Source: Hyphomicrobiales bacterium
GTDB lineage: Bacteria; Pseudomonadota; Alphaproteobacteria; Rhizobiales; Methyloligellaceae
Length of the DNA stretch: 64,000 nt
Assembly (NCBI GenBank): GCA_028280515.1
Contig: JANQLP010000126.1
Span: 1-64,000, forward strand
Direction: 5' to 3'
The notes beneath the pieces were generated by a model. The model did no database searches. It saw only the letters and a program-made list of their open reading frames with translations, and was not told the DNA's origin. The number at the start of each line of letters is the position of its first letter. Positions within the stretch are counted from its first letter, which is position 1. Positions 8,185-18,031 of the stretch are shown here, one piece after another. The translations under genes were made by a program, and so were the position numbers.

Positions 8185-8239
8185 TGCAATCTCCTGCCTC
8201 GATCCGAGGCGCGGTTTGAATTTCAAGAATTGGGCGGGG

Positions 8240-8518
8240 CTAGTAACGGCGGCGGTATTTTCTTCTGTATTTGCGCTTCCGCTTGCTGCTCTTCTGTGTC
8301 GCCCCGACAATCGCACCGGCGACCGCGCCGGTCCGCGCGCCGCGTCCACCGTCAACAAGGGCGCCGACGCCGGCGCCGATCACGGCCCCTTTCACAATGT
8401 TCTTGCCCCGTCTGGCGTCAGCCGGATCGGCTGCAAGGCCGACCAGAAAGACGGCGGCGCAGGCGGCCACAGTGACGGATCGCAAGCGCCGTCCGTTTCC
8501 AACATGTTTTGTATGCAT
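8240..8518 (-). CDS. Secreted glycine-zipper protein with basic C-terminus, 92 aa
   Basis: I chose ATG 8516-8518 (MHTKHVGNG) because GGAGAAA precedes it; a longer TTG frame has no such site. Residues 13-36 form a signal peptide ending in ADARRG. The core (KGAVIGAGVGALVDGG followed by GAVAGAIVGATQ) is a glycine-zipper repeat like those in outer-membrane or periplasmic small proteins. The tail is strikingly basic and tyrosine-rich (KRKRKYRRKYRRRY), which suggests binding to nucleic acid, LPS or another polyanion. No specific family is recognised. It lies 55 nt upstream of the 124 aa secreted protein. Confidence 0.7.
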   Translation of the reverse strand: MHTKHVGNGRRLRSVTVAACAAVFLVGLAADPADARRGKNIVKGAVIGAGVGALVDGGRGARTGAVAGAIVGATQKSSKRKRKYRRKYRRRY

Positions 8519-8672
8519 AAGGTTTCTCCATCTCACCAATCATTAATCGGACTACGAACATGAAGAGTTCGCGCCAATGTGTGAAGTCTTGGAGGGATAG
8601 TGTGCCGGTTTTTTGACCGTGTATGCGACATACCGCCAGATGATGGCGGTAGATACTGAAGTTCTTCAGCGA

Positions 8673-8750
8673 TCAACCACCGGACATGGCGGTCAGCACG
8701 TAGACTGTCGCGCCCGGTTCCAGCGCCGTGTCGAGGGTGGCGCGCGTTAC
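8673..8750 (-). pseudogene. MoaD/ThiS-like C-terminal remnant
   Basis: On the minus strand, in a different frame from the dioxygenase and overlapping its stop codon, 25 codons read VTRATLDTALEPGATVY followed by VLTAMSGG and a stop. The pattern of L-x-T-x-L-x-x-G-x-x-V then hydrophobics and a terminal Gly-Gly is the hallmark of the C-terminal third of MoaD/ThiS ubiquitin-like sulfur carriers. No start codon or N-terminal part is visible, since the dioxygenase gene occupies the upstream sequence. I read it as a decayed gene end. The match is by eye over a short stretch, so chance similarity is possible. Confidence 0.4.
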
Positions 8751-9547
8751 GCGGCTTTCACCCGGTATTCGCGGGCATACTCCAGCAAGGCGTCGTCCGG
8801 GGCAGGCTCGATCGGCGTGAAATCACGATGGGCGATCCATTCCTCGCGGTTGAACTTGGTGATGTGGTTGGAGACGGCGCAAAGGGTGAGATACACGATC
8901 TTCCGCGGGTAGGGCGTGATGTTCGGCGGCGATGCGTGCACGATGTTGCCGTGGAACATGATCACCGCTCCGGGTTTGCCCGTTGGCGCGACGATGCCGC
9001 CGTCGTCCGCAAGCGCCGCGATGGTCTCGTTGTCCAGCGTCCATAGCGGATACGAGGTGGTCTCGACATCGTGGCCAGCCTCCAGAACGCCGTGCCTGTG
9101 GCTTTTTGGAATGAACATCAGCGGACCGTTGATCGCCATGACCTCGTCCATGAAGACCGCGATGTTCATAGCGCGCGGCGCGGGCATGCCGTCGTCGCGC
9201 GCCCACACGCCATAGTCCTGATGCCATTGCCAGACATCCCCGTCGAACGGCGCTTTCGCGTTCACCTTGAACTGATGCATGTACAGCTGCTCGCCGAAGA
9301 CCTGCTCGACGGGTTCGATCAGCCGGGGATGGCGTCCGAGGATGGCGAAGGCGTCATTGTAGGTGTGCGCGGCGAATGCGGTGCGCGGGGCTCCGGAGGA
9401 CTCGTACCAGATCTCCTTGCGTTCGGTTTTGAAGATCTCGTCAGCCTCGGCGCCCAGTACAGAGACCTCTTCTTCGGAAAAACACTCCGGCAGAAACAAG
9501 TATCCTTGCTCGTCGAACGCCGCAAGCTGCTCTTCTGACAGCTTCAT
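8747..9547 (-). CDS. Phytanoyl-CoA dioxygenase (PhyH) family Fe(II)/2-oxoglutarate oxygenase
   Basis: The start at ATG 9545-9547 (MKLSEEQLAAFDEQGYLFLP) has GGGGAGGA upstream and gives 266 aa. The iron site is visible as WHQDYGVW (HxD, about residue 138) and a distal His in HGNIVHASPPN, with the Arg of PYPRKIVY as a likely 2-oxoglutarate anchor. The order matches PhyH and the related ectoine and proline hydroxylases (FMDEVMAINGPLMFIPKSHRHG). The substrate cannot be fixed from the sequence; no ectoine genes are nearby. Its 3' end runs into the MoaD-like remnant. Confidence 0.88.
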   Translation of the reverse strand: MKLSEEQLAAFDEQGYLFLPECFSEEEVSVLGAEADEIFKTERKEIWYESSGAPRTAFAAHTYNDAFAILGRHPRLIEPVEQVFGEQLYMHQFKVNAKAPFDGDVWQWHQDYGVWARDDGMPAPRAMNIAVFMDEVMAINGPLMFIPKSHRHGVLEAGHDVETTSYPLWTLDNETIAALADDGGIVAPTGKPGAVIMFHGNIVHASPPNITPYPRKIVYLTLCAVSNHITKFNREEWIAHRDFTPIEPAPDDALLEYAREYRVKAA

Positions 9548-9745
9548 CTTATCCTCCCCTGCGAAAAGACTTTGTTTACCAAAGACTACCGCGCGTTCCT
9601 CAAAATGCCCAGCGGTGAATCGGAGCATTGTACCGCCCGGTCAGTCGCGCCAGCGTTGTCGGCCTGTCCTTGCACGGGATGTTTGACTGGCAGGGGGATC
9701 GCGCTAAGGTGCGCGCCCTCGCACAAACCCCGATGAGGCCCTCAT

Positions 9746-10474
9746 ATGAGTGCACGCGCCGCAATTCCCGCAGCCCTCATTCTCGCCATCGGCGTGGCGC
9801 TGGCCGGCTGGCTCGCCGGGCAGGGTCTGGTGGAAAGCCGGCTTGGACATCGCACGGTGACGGTGAAGGGCTTCTCCGAACGGCTGGTCAAGGCGGACAT
9901 CGGCTTCCTACCCGTTCGCTTCAATGCCGTCGGTCCGGATCTGGCAACCACGCGGGGCTTGCTGGAAGCGTCCGAGCAGGCGGTGTTCCGCTACCTGGAG
10001 GCAAAGGGGTTCAAGCCAGAAGATTGGGAGGTCCAGAACGTGCGGGTGGAGGATCGTCTGACCGCGTACAACGCTTCAGCCGCGCAACGGCCCAACCGAT
10101 TTGTGCTGACGGAGGATCTCGTGGTGCGGTCCACCGATGTGGACAAGCTCGCAGCCGCCTCGCGCAACATCGCCGATCTCATCCGCAATGGCGTGGTGCT
10201 CACGTCTGATCAGTACAACTCCGGCGCGTCTTTCGTTTTCACGAAGCTGAATGAACTGAAGCCCGAGATGTTGACTGAGGCGACCAAACGGGCGCGCGAA
10301 GCGGCGGAACAGTTCGCCCGTGAATCAGGTGCCAAGGTCGGCGCCATCTTCTCCGCCAATCAGGGACTGTTCACCATCGGACCGGCGATCCGGATTCCCA
10401 ACGAACGGCCCGAAAAGCAGCTTGAGAAGAAGGTCCGCGTGGTCACCACGATCACCTATTTCCTCACTGATTAG
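9746..10474 (+). CDS. SIMPL domain (DUF541) protein
   Basis: This 242 aa protein has an N-terminal membrane or signal segment (AAIPAALILAIGVALAGWLAG) followed by TVTVKGFSERLVKADIG, the conserved opening of SIMPL/DUF541 proteins. The rest contains the family's repeated pattern and ends with a strand (KKVRVVTTITYFLTD). SIMPL proteins are periplasmic or membrane-anchored and their molecular role is poorly defined. Its stop codon overlaps the stop of a tiny convergent ORF at 10471-10542. Confidence 0.85.
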   Translation: MSARAAIPAALILAIGVALAGWLAGQGLVESRLGHRTVTVKGFSERLVKADIGFLPVRFNAVGPDLATTRGLLEASEQAVFRYLEAKGFKPEDWEVQNVRVEDRLTAYNASAAQRPNRFVLTEDLVVRSTDVDKLAAASRNIADLIRNGVVLTSDQYNSGASFVFTKLNELKPEMLTEATKRAREAAEQFARESGAKVGAIFSANQGLFTIGPAIRIPNERPEKQLEKKVRVVTTITYFLTD

Positions 10475-10542
10475 GTACTTAGCCAGAGCAGCAAAATCAA
10501 AACGGTCATGAAAATGACCGGCAGGAAGACCCAGCGCGTCAC
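10471..10542 (-). CDS. Possible 23 aa membrane micropeptide
   Basis: A GTG start (10540-10542) is preceded by AAGGAG at ideal spacing. The frame encodes MTRWVFLPVIFMTVLILLLW and then LST, essentially one hydrophobic span. Its TAA overlaps the stop codon of the convergent SIMPL gene, and it lies just downstream of the lrp gene on the same strand. No family is recognised. The ribosome site and pure transmembrane composition argue for a real gene; the tiny size argues for caution. Confidence 0.4.
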   Translation of the reverse strand: MTRWVFLPVIFMTVLILLLWLST

Positions 10543-10578
10543 CAGTTCATCTCCTTCTGCATCTGCCGGCCCATAGCG

Positions 10579-11067
10579 TTAGCCATTTTCACCTCGCTTC
10601 AGGCCGGGGATCGGCGGTAACCGCCGCGGGACCGGAGATGACTGCACGATCGACGTGTTGGTCATCGCGTAGGGCATGATCTTGTCGATGACGGTTTCGA
10701 GCTCGCCAACCGAAGCGACATGCGCACGTGCGATGAAACAATCCTCGCCGGTGATACGATCGCACTCGACGATCTCGGGAAGGTCATCGATGATTTTCGC
10801 GACCTTGTGAAACAGTCCGGGCATGGGACGTACCCGAATCCAGGCCGAAAGGCCGAGACCGAGCGCCGCCGGTTCAATCGTGGCGGCGTAGCCGGTGATG
10901 ATCCCCGCTTCCTCGAGGCGCTTGATCCGTTCCGCCACGCTCGGGGCGGAAAGCCCGACGCTGCGTGCGATCTCGGCCGTGCTGGTGCGCGCATCCAGCA
11001 GCAAAGCGCTCAGGATCCGCACGTCGATGTTGTCCAGGTCGCCGTTTTCGTATCGAAGGCGTTTCAT
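10579..11067 (-). CDS. Lrp/AsnC family transcriptional regulator
   Basis: This 162 aa protein has an N-terminal winged helix-turn-helix (NIDVRILSALLLDARTSTAE through SVGLSAPSVAERIKRLEEAG) and a C-terminal RAM/AsnC effector domain (GLSAWIRVRPMPG, DRITGEDCFIARAHV). These proteins form dimers to octamers and respond to amino acids. It is divergent from an EamA exporter across a 104 bp AT-rich gap. The usual arrangement is an Lrp-type regulator controlling the adjacent amino-acid exporter, which I infer here. Confidence 0.9.
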   Translation of the reverse strand: MKRLRYENGDLDNIDVRILSALLLDARTSTAEIARSVGLSAPSVAERIKRLEEAGIITGYAATIEPAALGLGLSAWIRVRPMPGLFHKVAKIIDDLPEIVECDRITGEDCFIARAHVASVGELETVIDKIMPYAMTNTSIVQSSPVPRRLPPIPGLKRGENG

Positions 11068-11171
11068 CGTTTATAGCATTCAAATTGCCGCATAAAATAA
11101 TAATACTCCTACCTTCATATAAATAAAAGGCTTCTTAAACCTCTCATAGTGAACCGCCTGAGAGGTGAGTC
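11068..11171. promoter_or_regulatory. AT-rich divergent lrp/exporter control region
   Basis: This 104 bp gap is markedly AT-rich (for example CATAAAATAATAATACTCC and TATAAATAAAAGGC) compared with the GC-rich genes on each side, as expected for an Lrp binding region with divergent promoters. No exact promoter boxes are assigned. Confidence 0.5.
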
Positions 11172-13389
<2,218 letters not shown>

Positions 13390-13413
13390 GCGGGTTTCCA
13401 TGTTGCAGCAGTC

Positions 13414-13827
13414 ATGAGCACAGCAAACGTGATAATGCCGCTGATCGGTGGCGTGATGATCGGCGCCGCGGCGCTGATCCTGCTGGCTTTCAACGGGCGT
13501 GTCATGGGTGTCAGCGGGATCTGGTCCGGCCTCGTTCGGTGGTCGGACGGCCCGGGTTGGCGCCTTGCCTTTGTCCTTGGCAGCATCGCCGCGCCGCTCG
13601 GGTTGGCCCTTCTCGGGCGGCCGGGTGAGGTTCAGATCGGCGCATCCGTACCGGTCCTGATCATCGCCGGTCTGCTCGTCGGTTTTGGCTCCGCATTGGG
13701 GGCGGGGTGCACTTCGGGACATGGCATTTGCGGCATTTCCAGACTTTCGCCGCGCTCGATTCTTGCAACGCTCGTCTTTATGGCGGTTGCCATCGTGACG
13801 GTCTTTCTGGTGCGCCATGTCGTATAG
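13414..13827 (+). CDS. YeeE/YedE family membrane protein, first half
   Basis: This 137 aa protein has four hydrophobic segments. The motif LGAGCTSGHGICG at about residues 97-109 has two cysteines and is the signature of YeeE/YedE (thiosulfate/sulfur transporter) proteins. Here the usual single protein is split over two adjacent genes, as in PmpA/PmpB-type pairs, with the second half 9 nt downstream. These proteins probably form one inner-membrane unit importing thiosulfate or another sulfur species. No sulfur-metabolism enzyme is next to it. Confidence 0.85.
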   Translation: MSTANVIMPLIGGVMIGAAALILLAFNGRVMGVSGIWSGLVRWSDGPGWRLAFVLGSIAAPLGLALLGRPGEVQIGASVPVLIIAGLLVGFGSALGAGCTSGHGICGISRLSPRSILATLVFMAVAIVTVFLVRHVV

Positions 13828-13836
13828 GGGGCGGAC

Positions 13837-14262
13837 ATGAACATTCTTGTCGCCGCATTGGCGGGATTGATTTTTGGCGCTGGCCTCACGCTGTCCGGCA
13901 TGGTCAATCCGGCGGTGGTCCTGGGGTTTCTCGATCTGACGGGAAACTGGAACCCGGCGCTTCTGTTCGTCATGGTTGGGGCGCTGGCGGTGGCGGTGCC
14001 CGGCTACCAGTTGCTCAAGGGCAAGCGTCCCGTACTTGCCGAGGCGCAGGCGGTTCCCACACGCACGGACATTGATAAACCGCTCCTTCTCGGCGCCGCC
14101 ATTTTCGGTCTGGGCTGGGGCCTCGCCGGCATCTGTCCGGGGCCGGCGCTCACCATGCTGGCCATCAAGCCGGCCACGGCGGCACTGTTCATTGTCTCTA
14201 TGACCGCCGGCATGCTCGGGGCGCGATATGCGGCCCGTCAGCTCGCGGGCCGCGCCGACTGA
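13837..14262 (+). CDS. YeeE/YedE family membrane protein, second half (DUF6691-like)
   Basis: This 141 aa protein has four hydrophobic segments. It opens with LAGLIFGAGLTLSGMVNPAV, the common start of the second YeeE/YedE half, and carries GLAGICPGPALT near residue 105 with the conserved cysteine. It follows the first half by 9 nt and is surely co-transcribed with it. The two together equal the length of a fused YeeE protein. Confidence 0.85.
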   Translation: MNILVAALAGLIFGAGLTLSGMVNPAVVLGFLDLTGNWNPALLFVMVGALAVAVPGYQLLKGKRPVLAEAQAVPTRTDIDKPLLLGAAIFGLGWGLAGICPGPALTMLAIKPATAALFIVSMTAGMLGARYAARQLAGRAD

Positions 14263-14286
14263 CACGTTGGGCCGGGGCAGGTTCGT

Positions 14287-14913
14287 TCAGGCGCCGGTGG
14301 CGTTTGCGAGCTGTTCCTTCAGGCGGGCGTTTTCGGCTTCCAGTTCGGCCACCCGCGTTGCGAGCTTCTGTGTGACCTGGCGGACCGTCTCTTCATCATA
14401 GCGGCCGACGATGTGCTGCGGGCAGTTCGCATCCCATGCAGTGATCGTAAACACGAACGCGCGTTCGGGACGCGCGGCGTAGCCCTCGGGCGAAAGCCGG
14501 GCCAGCAGGTCCGGATCATCCTCAACCACCTTCAACTGCCCCCAGATCTTGACGCGCTGCCGGTTGGCATAGTCCATCAGAAAGATATGTGCCTGATCGT
14601 TTTCGGCGAGATTTCCCAGCGAAATGTATTGCTTGTTGCCGCCATAGTCGGCGAAGGCGAGGGTGCGGTCGTCGAGCACGCGCAGGAACCCTCTTGGGCC
14701 GCCGCGATGCTGGATGTACGGCTGGCCGTTCTTGTTTGCGGTGGCGAGATAGAAGCTGTCGCGTTCGGCAACGAATGCCTTCAGGTTTTCGTCGACCGTG
14801 TCCGGCCAGTCCCGCTTGGCTGCCATCGTCTCATAGCCGGTGCGCGACCCGCGTTTGCGCTGTTCTTTTTTGACGGAAGGCGTAAACGCGACATCGCTCA
14901 CATACTCGTTCAT
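14287..14913 (-). CDS. Pyridoxamine 5'-phosphate oxidase-like flavoprotein
   Basis: I start at ATG 14911-14913 (MNEYVSDVAFTPSVKKEQ), giving 208 aa; a GTG seven codons upstream is also open. The core (FVAERDSFYLATANKNGQPY, IQHRGGPRGFLRVLDD, AFADYGGNKQYISLGNL) is the split-barrel fold of PNPOx-like FMN proteins. The C-terminal 30 residues (ATRVAELEAENARLKEQLA) form a short coiled coil that probably aids dimerisation. Related proteins reduce or bind small molecules using FMN; the reaction is not known here. It is convergent with the YeeE pair. Confidence 0.82.
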   Translation of the reverse strand: MNEYVSDVAFTPSVKKEQRKRGSRTGYETMAAKRDWPDTVDENLKAFVAERDSFYLATANKNGQPYIQHRGGPRGFLRVLDDRTLAFADYGGNKQYISLGNLAENDQAHIFLMDYANRQRVKIWGQLKVVEDDPDLLARLSPEGYAARPERAFVFTITAWDANCPQHIVGRYDEETVRQVTQKLATRVAELEAENARLKEQLANATGA

Positions 14914-14992
14914 GGCGTACTCCCGGAACGGCACTCAGGACCGGGAGACAAGCATGATCCCCCGGTTGAGGCCAGCCCATGATCTAGGCAAT

Positions 14993-15024
14993 GGGGCCAT
15001 TCCGCAGACGTTCGGAATGGCCCC
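14993..15024. terminator. Strong hairpin between two minus-strand genes
   Basis: The perfect 12 bp stem GGGGCCATTCCG / CGGAATGGCCCC has an 8 nt loop and lies directly after the stop of the AhpD-like gene (minus strand). The following T-run is weak, so termination strength is uncertain. Confidence 0.5.
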
Positions 15025-15030
15025 GATTGT

Positions 15031-15591
15031 TTATGCTGCCGCGGCTGCTTCGGCCTCGCCGGCGGAGACATAGGGGAAATCCACCTCCGTCTGCGCCACG
15101 TGGTTCAGGTAGTTGGTCAGGACGTTCAACGCCACTTCTCCGACCACCTCGACGATTTCGGCGTCCGAGATTCCGGCCGCGCGCGCATCGGAGAACTCCC
15201 GGTCGCTCACGAATCCGCGTTTTGCGACAACCGCCTTTGCGAAGCTGAGGAGTGTCTGGGTGTGGGCATCGCTGGATACGCCCTTGAGATTGGCCGAAAG
15301 CTCATCCTCGCCGACACCGGCGCTGCGGCCGAGCAGGGTGTGGGCCGAGGCGCAGTAGTCACAATGGTTTTCGCCGGCGATTGCGAGTGCGATCTGCTCG
15401 CGAGCCGCCTTGGACAGGCTGCCTCCGGACAGGGCCTTCGAAAGCGAAAGATAGGCGTTGAGTACGGAAGGTGCCTGGGCAAGCGTACGGAGCAGATTCG
15501 GGGTTGCGCCAAGTTCGGCCTGAACCGCGTCGAGCAGTTCCTTTGCGTGGCCTGTCGCGTTCCTGGGATCTACGGGGTCTATGCGGGACAT
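15031..15591 (-). CDS. AhpD-like carboxymuconolactone decarboxylase family protein
   Basis: The start at ATG 15589-15591 (MSRIDPVDPRNATGHAKELL) has GAGGAGATA upstream and gives 186 aa. The all-helical CMD fold carries ENHCDYCASAH at about residues 87-97, the AhpD-type CxxC with a trailing His, so a peroxidase or disulfide-reductase activity is likely. The AxxxG and VVGEVALNVLTNYLNH segments fit peroxidase-related CMD proteins. It is divergent from a TetR gene with an operator-like palindrome between them, so it is probably the regulator's target. Confidence 0.87.
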   Translation of the reverse strand: MSRIDPVDPRNATGHAKELLDAVQAELGATPNLLRTLAQAPSVLNAYLSLSKALSGGSLSKAAREQIALAIAGENHCDYCASAHTLLGRSAGVGEDELSANLKGVSSDAHTQTLLSFAKAVVAKRGFVSDREFSDARAAGISDAEIVEVVGEVALNVLTNYLNHVAQTEVDFPYVSAGEAEAAAAA

Positions 15592-15678
15592 GTTCACTAT
15601 CTCCTCGGATTGTCTGTTGCGATCGTGTGTTCTGGCACCGCCGTCCGGCATTGCGATACGGTCGATCGGCGGCTGTTG

Positions 15679-15702
15679 AATAGATAGATCGATCGGTCTA
15701 TT
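15679..15702. promoter_or_regulatory. TetR-type operator candidate
   Basis: AATAGATAGATCGATCGGTCTATT is a 24 bp imperfect palindrome (two mismatched pairs in the half-sites ATAGATAGAT / ATCGGTCTAT). Its right half matches the ATAGACCGATCGGTCTAT sites bound by many TetR/AcrR proteins. It lies between the CMD gene and the tetR gene, well placed to control both. Confidence 0.7.
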
Positions 15703-15780
15703 TTACAATTCAACATTTTTTGATTGTGGTGAATGAGTGAAGATACCATACTGAACGGTACGTATATCGAGGCGAATCGC

Positions 15781-16383
15781 ATGGCACGACAATCGAAACG
15801 AGATCATCTGGTCGAGACGGCGATAAAGCTGTTTTGCCGCGACGGGTTTCACGCCACTGGCGTCGACCGTATCCTGCAGGAGGCGGGGGTTGCCCGGATG
15901 ACGCTCTACAAGCATTTTCGCTCGAAGGATGAGCTCATTCTCGCTGCGCTGCGCCGGCGTGACGAGCAGTTTCGGACCTGGTTCAAGAGCCGGATCGAAC
16001 GTACCGGCGGTGCGCCCGCGGATCGTCTGCTCGCAAGTTTCGACGCGTTGGAGGAGTGGTTCGAGGGCAAGGCGTTTCCGGGCATGCCTTTTGCCGGATG
16101 CACGTTCATCAATGCCGCAGCCGAGTATTCGGAGGCCAAGCACCCCGCGCATCAGCTTGCCGCCGAGCACAAGCGACTCATTTTGGAATATCTGCGGTTG
16201 CTGGCTTCGTCGGCCGGCGCGCGCGATTCGGACGGCCTCGCCTGGTCGATTGGGCTGTTGCATGAGGGGGCGATCGTGACCGCGCAGGTTTCCGGAGACC
16301 CGTCCGCGGCCCGTGGCGCAAAAGAGATCGCGAAGACGTTGATGCAGCAGCATGGCGTGCTGCTGGAAGAAAAGGCCGCCTGA
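15781..16383 (+). CDS. TetR/AcrR family transcriptional regulator
   Basis: I prefer the start at ATG 15781 (MARQSKRDHLVETAIKLFCR), 200 aa, because GAGG sits 8 nt upstream; an in-frame ATG at 15733 would add 16 residues. The helix-turn-helix is clear (GFHATGVDRILQEAGVARMT then LYKHFRSKDELILAAL). The C-terminal ligand domain is of the TetR_C type often paired with a small oxidoreductase. It probably represses the divergent AhpD-like gene and itself through the palindrome at 15679-15702. Confidence 0.9.
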   Translation: MARQSKRDHLVETAIKLFCRDGFHATGVDRILQEAGVARMTLYKHFRSKDELILAALRRRDEQFRTWFKSRIERTGGAPADRLLASFDALEEWFEGKAFPGMPFAGCTFINAAAEYSEAKHPAHQLAAEHKRLILEYLRLLASSAGARDSDGLAWSIGLLHEGAIVTAQVSGDPSAARGAKEIAKTLMQQHGVLLEEKAA

Positions 16384-18031
16384 TCCCTTCAGTGTGAAGC
16401 GGCGACAGCCGACCAGAATTGCTTCAATTGCGGTTTCTGCGATTTCGAAACAATTTGCAAAATTGTGTCTTAATAATTTGCCGGAGTGCAATTTTGTTCT
16501 AATTAAATTTCTACATAAGATAAAAAATTCCTAATTCTGATGATTTTAAGGATGCCAATCCAGGCGAGGACCTGGAATTCGGTGGCATCACGTTCCGGTG
16601 ATCTTGAACCGCGGCCAGTGGTTCTTACCTCCTCTATAACTTGACCGGCTCACCAACCAAATGGGTTGGATCATAAGAGCAAAAGGGCTATTCGGTATGA
16701 AGGCCCATGGTCATAGGAAGCGGTGGGCACGTATCAGGTTTCGCACATCGTTTCCGGCGGACGCGGTCGCAGCCGGCCCGCATCGGTGACGCTCCCCCTC
16801 CCTGGCGTCATCGCGGGCAGACGGTCTGGAGACAGACTCGCGGCGGCAGGCAGAAGTGTCCGTTGAGAGTTTTAGCCTCAGTACAGTAAGAGGCGGCCGG
16901 CTCTCCCTATGTCCCACCGATGTTGGCGCGGGGAACAAGGGAGGCCGGCCTGAGCGCGTTGCGGGCGATCCGCGGGTGGGGTGTGCGAGTTCACCCCGAT
17001 CCCGGACGCGAGACTATCGACCGGACCCACAATACGCGCGTCGCGCCAGGCAGTGGCGAGGGCTGTGACGGCGAACAGTCCCAGGGCACTGCGCTCGCGC
17101 CGGGACAACAATCCCCTCGCTGCGCGGGGGCAGCGGCGAAGGATCGAAGTCCCAAGAGAAAGGCAGAATTCGTTCAACTCGATTGCCCGCATGCAGCTGC
17201 GCATCGGCGTGACCGTCCTTGATGCGTGTCCGGCTTTGGGCAGGTGAAGGTTTGCAGACCCGGCAGCGTTGTTGCCGCTGGCGGCCGGGATGTGCGTTGT
17301 CAATCCTGACGACGCGAATGCGGGGGGGAGCATACCCGGCATCACCAGCGGCAGAGCCGGTCCGAACCGGAGGCACGGGGGTACACACCGGTTTCAAAAC
17401 GACATAACTCATACGTGGGTCAGCCATCATATCCGTCGCAATGTTCAGGAAGGAACGCCGTTCGCTCGAAGTCAAACTCGCGTGGGACAGTCCCGGAAAA
17501 ACACGAAATGCACTTGGAACTGATCGTCTGCTTACGTACCACGAGCCAGCAGACGCACTGGATGCGAACATGACGTTTTTTCCCTCCCGAACGCTTTGAA
17601 TTGAACCTGTGCCCCCAAGCACGAGGTTCACGCGTTTCTTATTGAGGAAACTAAAGACGATTCTTGCCGACAGTGAGGCGGGGAAGGGCCCGATTCAGGC
17701 GAAAATTCGTCCATTTCGTGGAGAATGGAGGCATTGAGCCGCTTTTGACACCGAACACACAAAGAATGCCCGTGGCGCATACGCAGTTGTGACCACCACT
17801 GCCAGAGCATTTGCGATAACAACATTAAGGAGTGCATTTCAGCTTGCCGATGCTGGGCGGCGAGTGCCGCCGGAGTGCCAAGTGGGAAGACGTTCCGAGA
17901 TTTGACTTAATCCCGTGGAAGAAATGGCGTATGCCGTGCGCTGGGAAAGTACCCGTCCGCACGTACAAGGTTGCGGGCGGCGACACCCGCGAAAACCAAA
18001 ATATGTCAATGATCATAAAAAGAAGGCTGCT
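16384..18031. other. 1.6 kb without a supportable gene; AT-rich stretch and hairpins
   Basis: No reading frame here shows family motifs or a ribosome site with a plausible product. The part at 16435-16560 is strongly AT-rich (for example AATTAAATTTCTACATAAG) compared with everything around it. It is followed by a nested hairpin at 16551-16589 (GATGCCA, TCCAGG, loop, CCTGGA, TGGCATC) and a second at 16653-16669 (CCAACC / GGTTGG). From about 16700 to 17850 the composition is GC-rich again, with stops in all frames. It may be decayed coding DNA, the leader of the RND operon, or a non-coding RNA locus. Confidence 0.6.

Noticed and set aside
8631..8651. Hairpin TACCGCCA / TGGCGGTA as a terminator of the PhyH gene
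   Set aside because: No T-run follows on either strand, so I did not list it as a terminator.
17014..17631. A 205-codon minus-strand frame in the gene-free region
   Set aside because: Arg/Pro/Ser-rich translation without family motifs or a ribosome site. It could be a decayed gene, but nothing supports a functional one.
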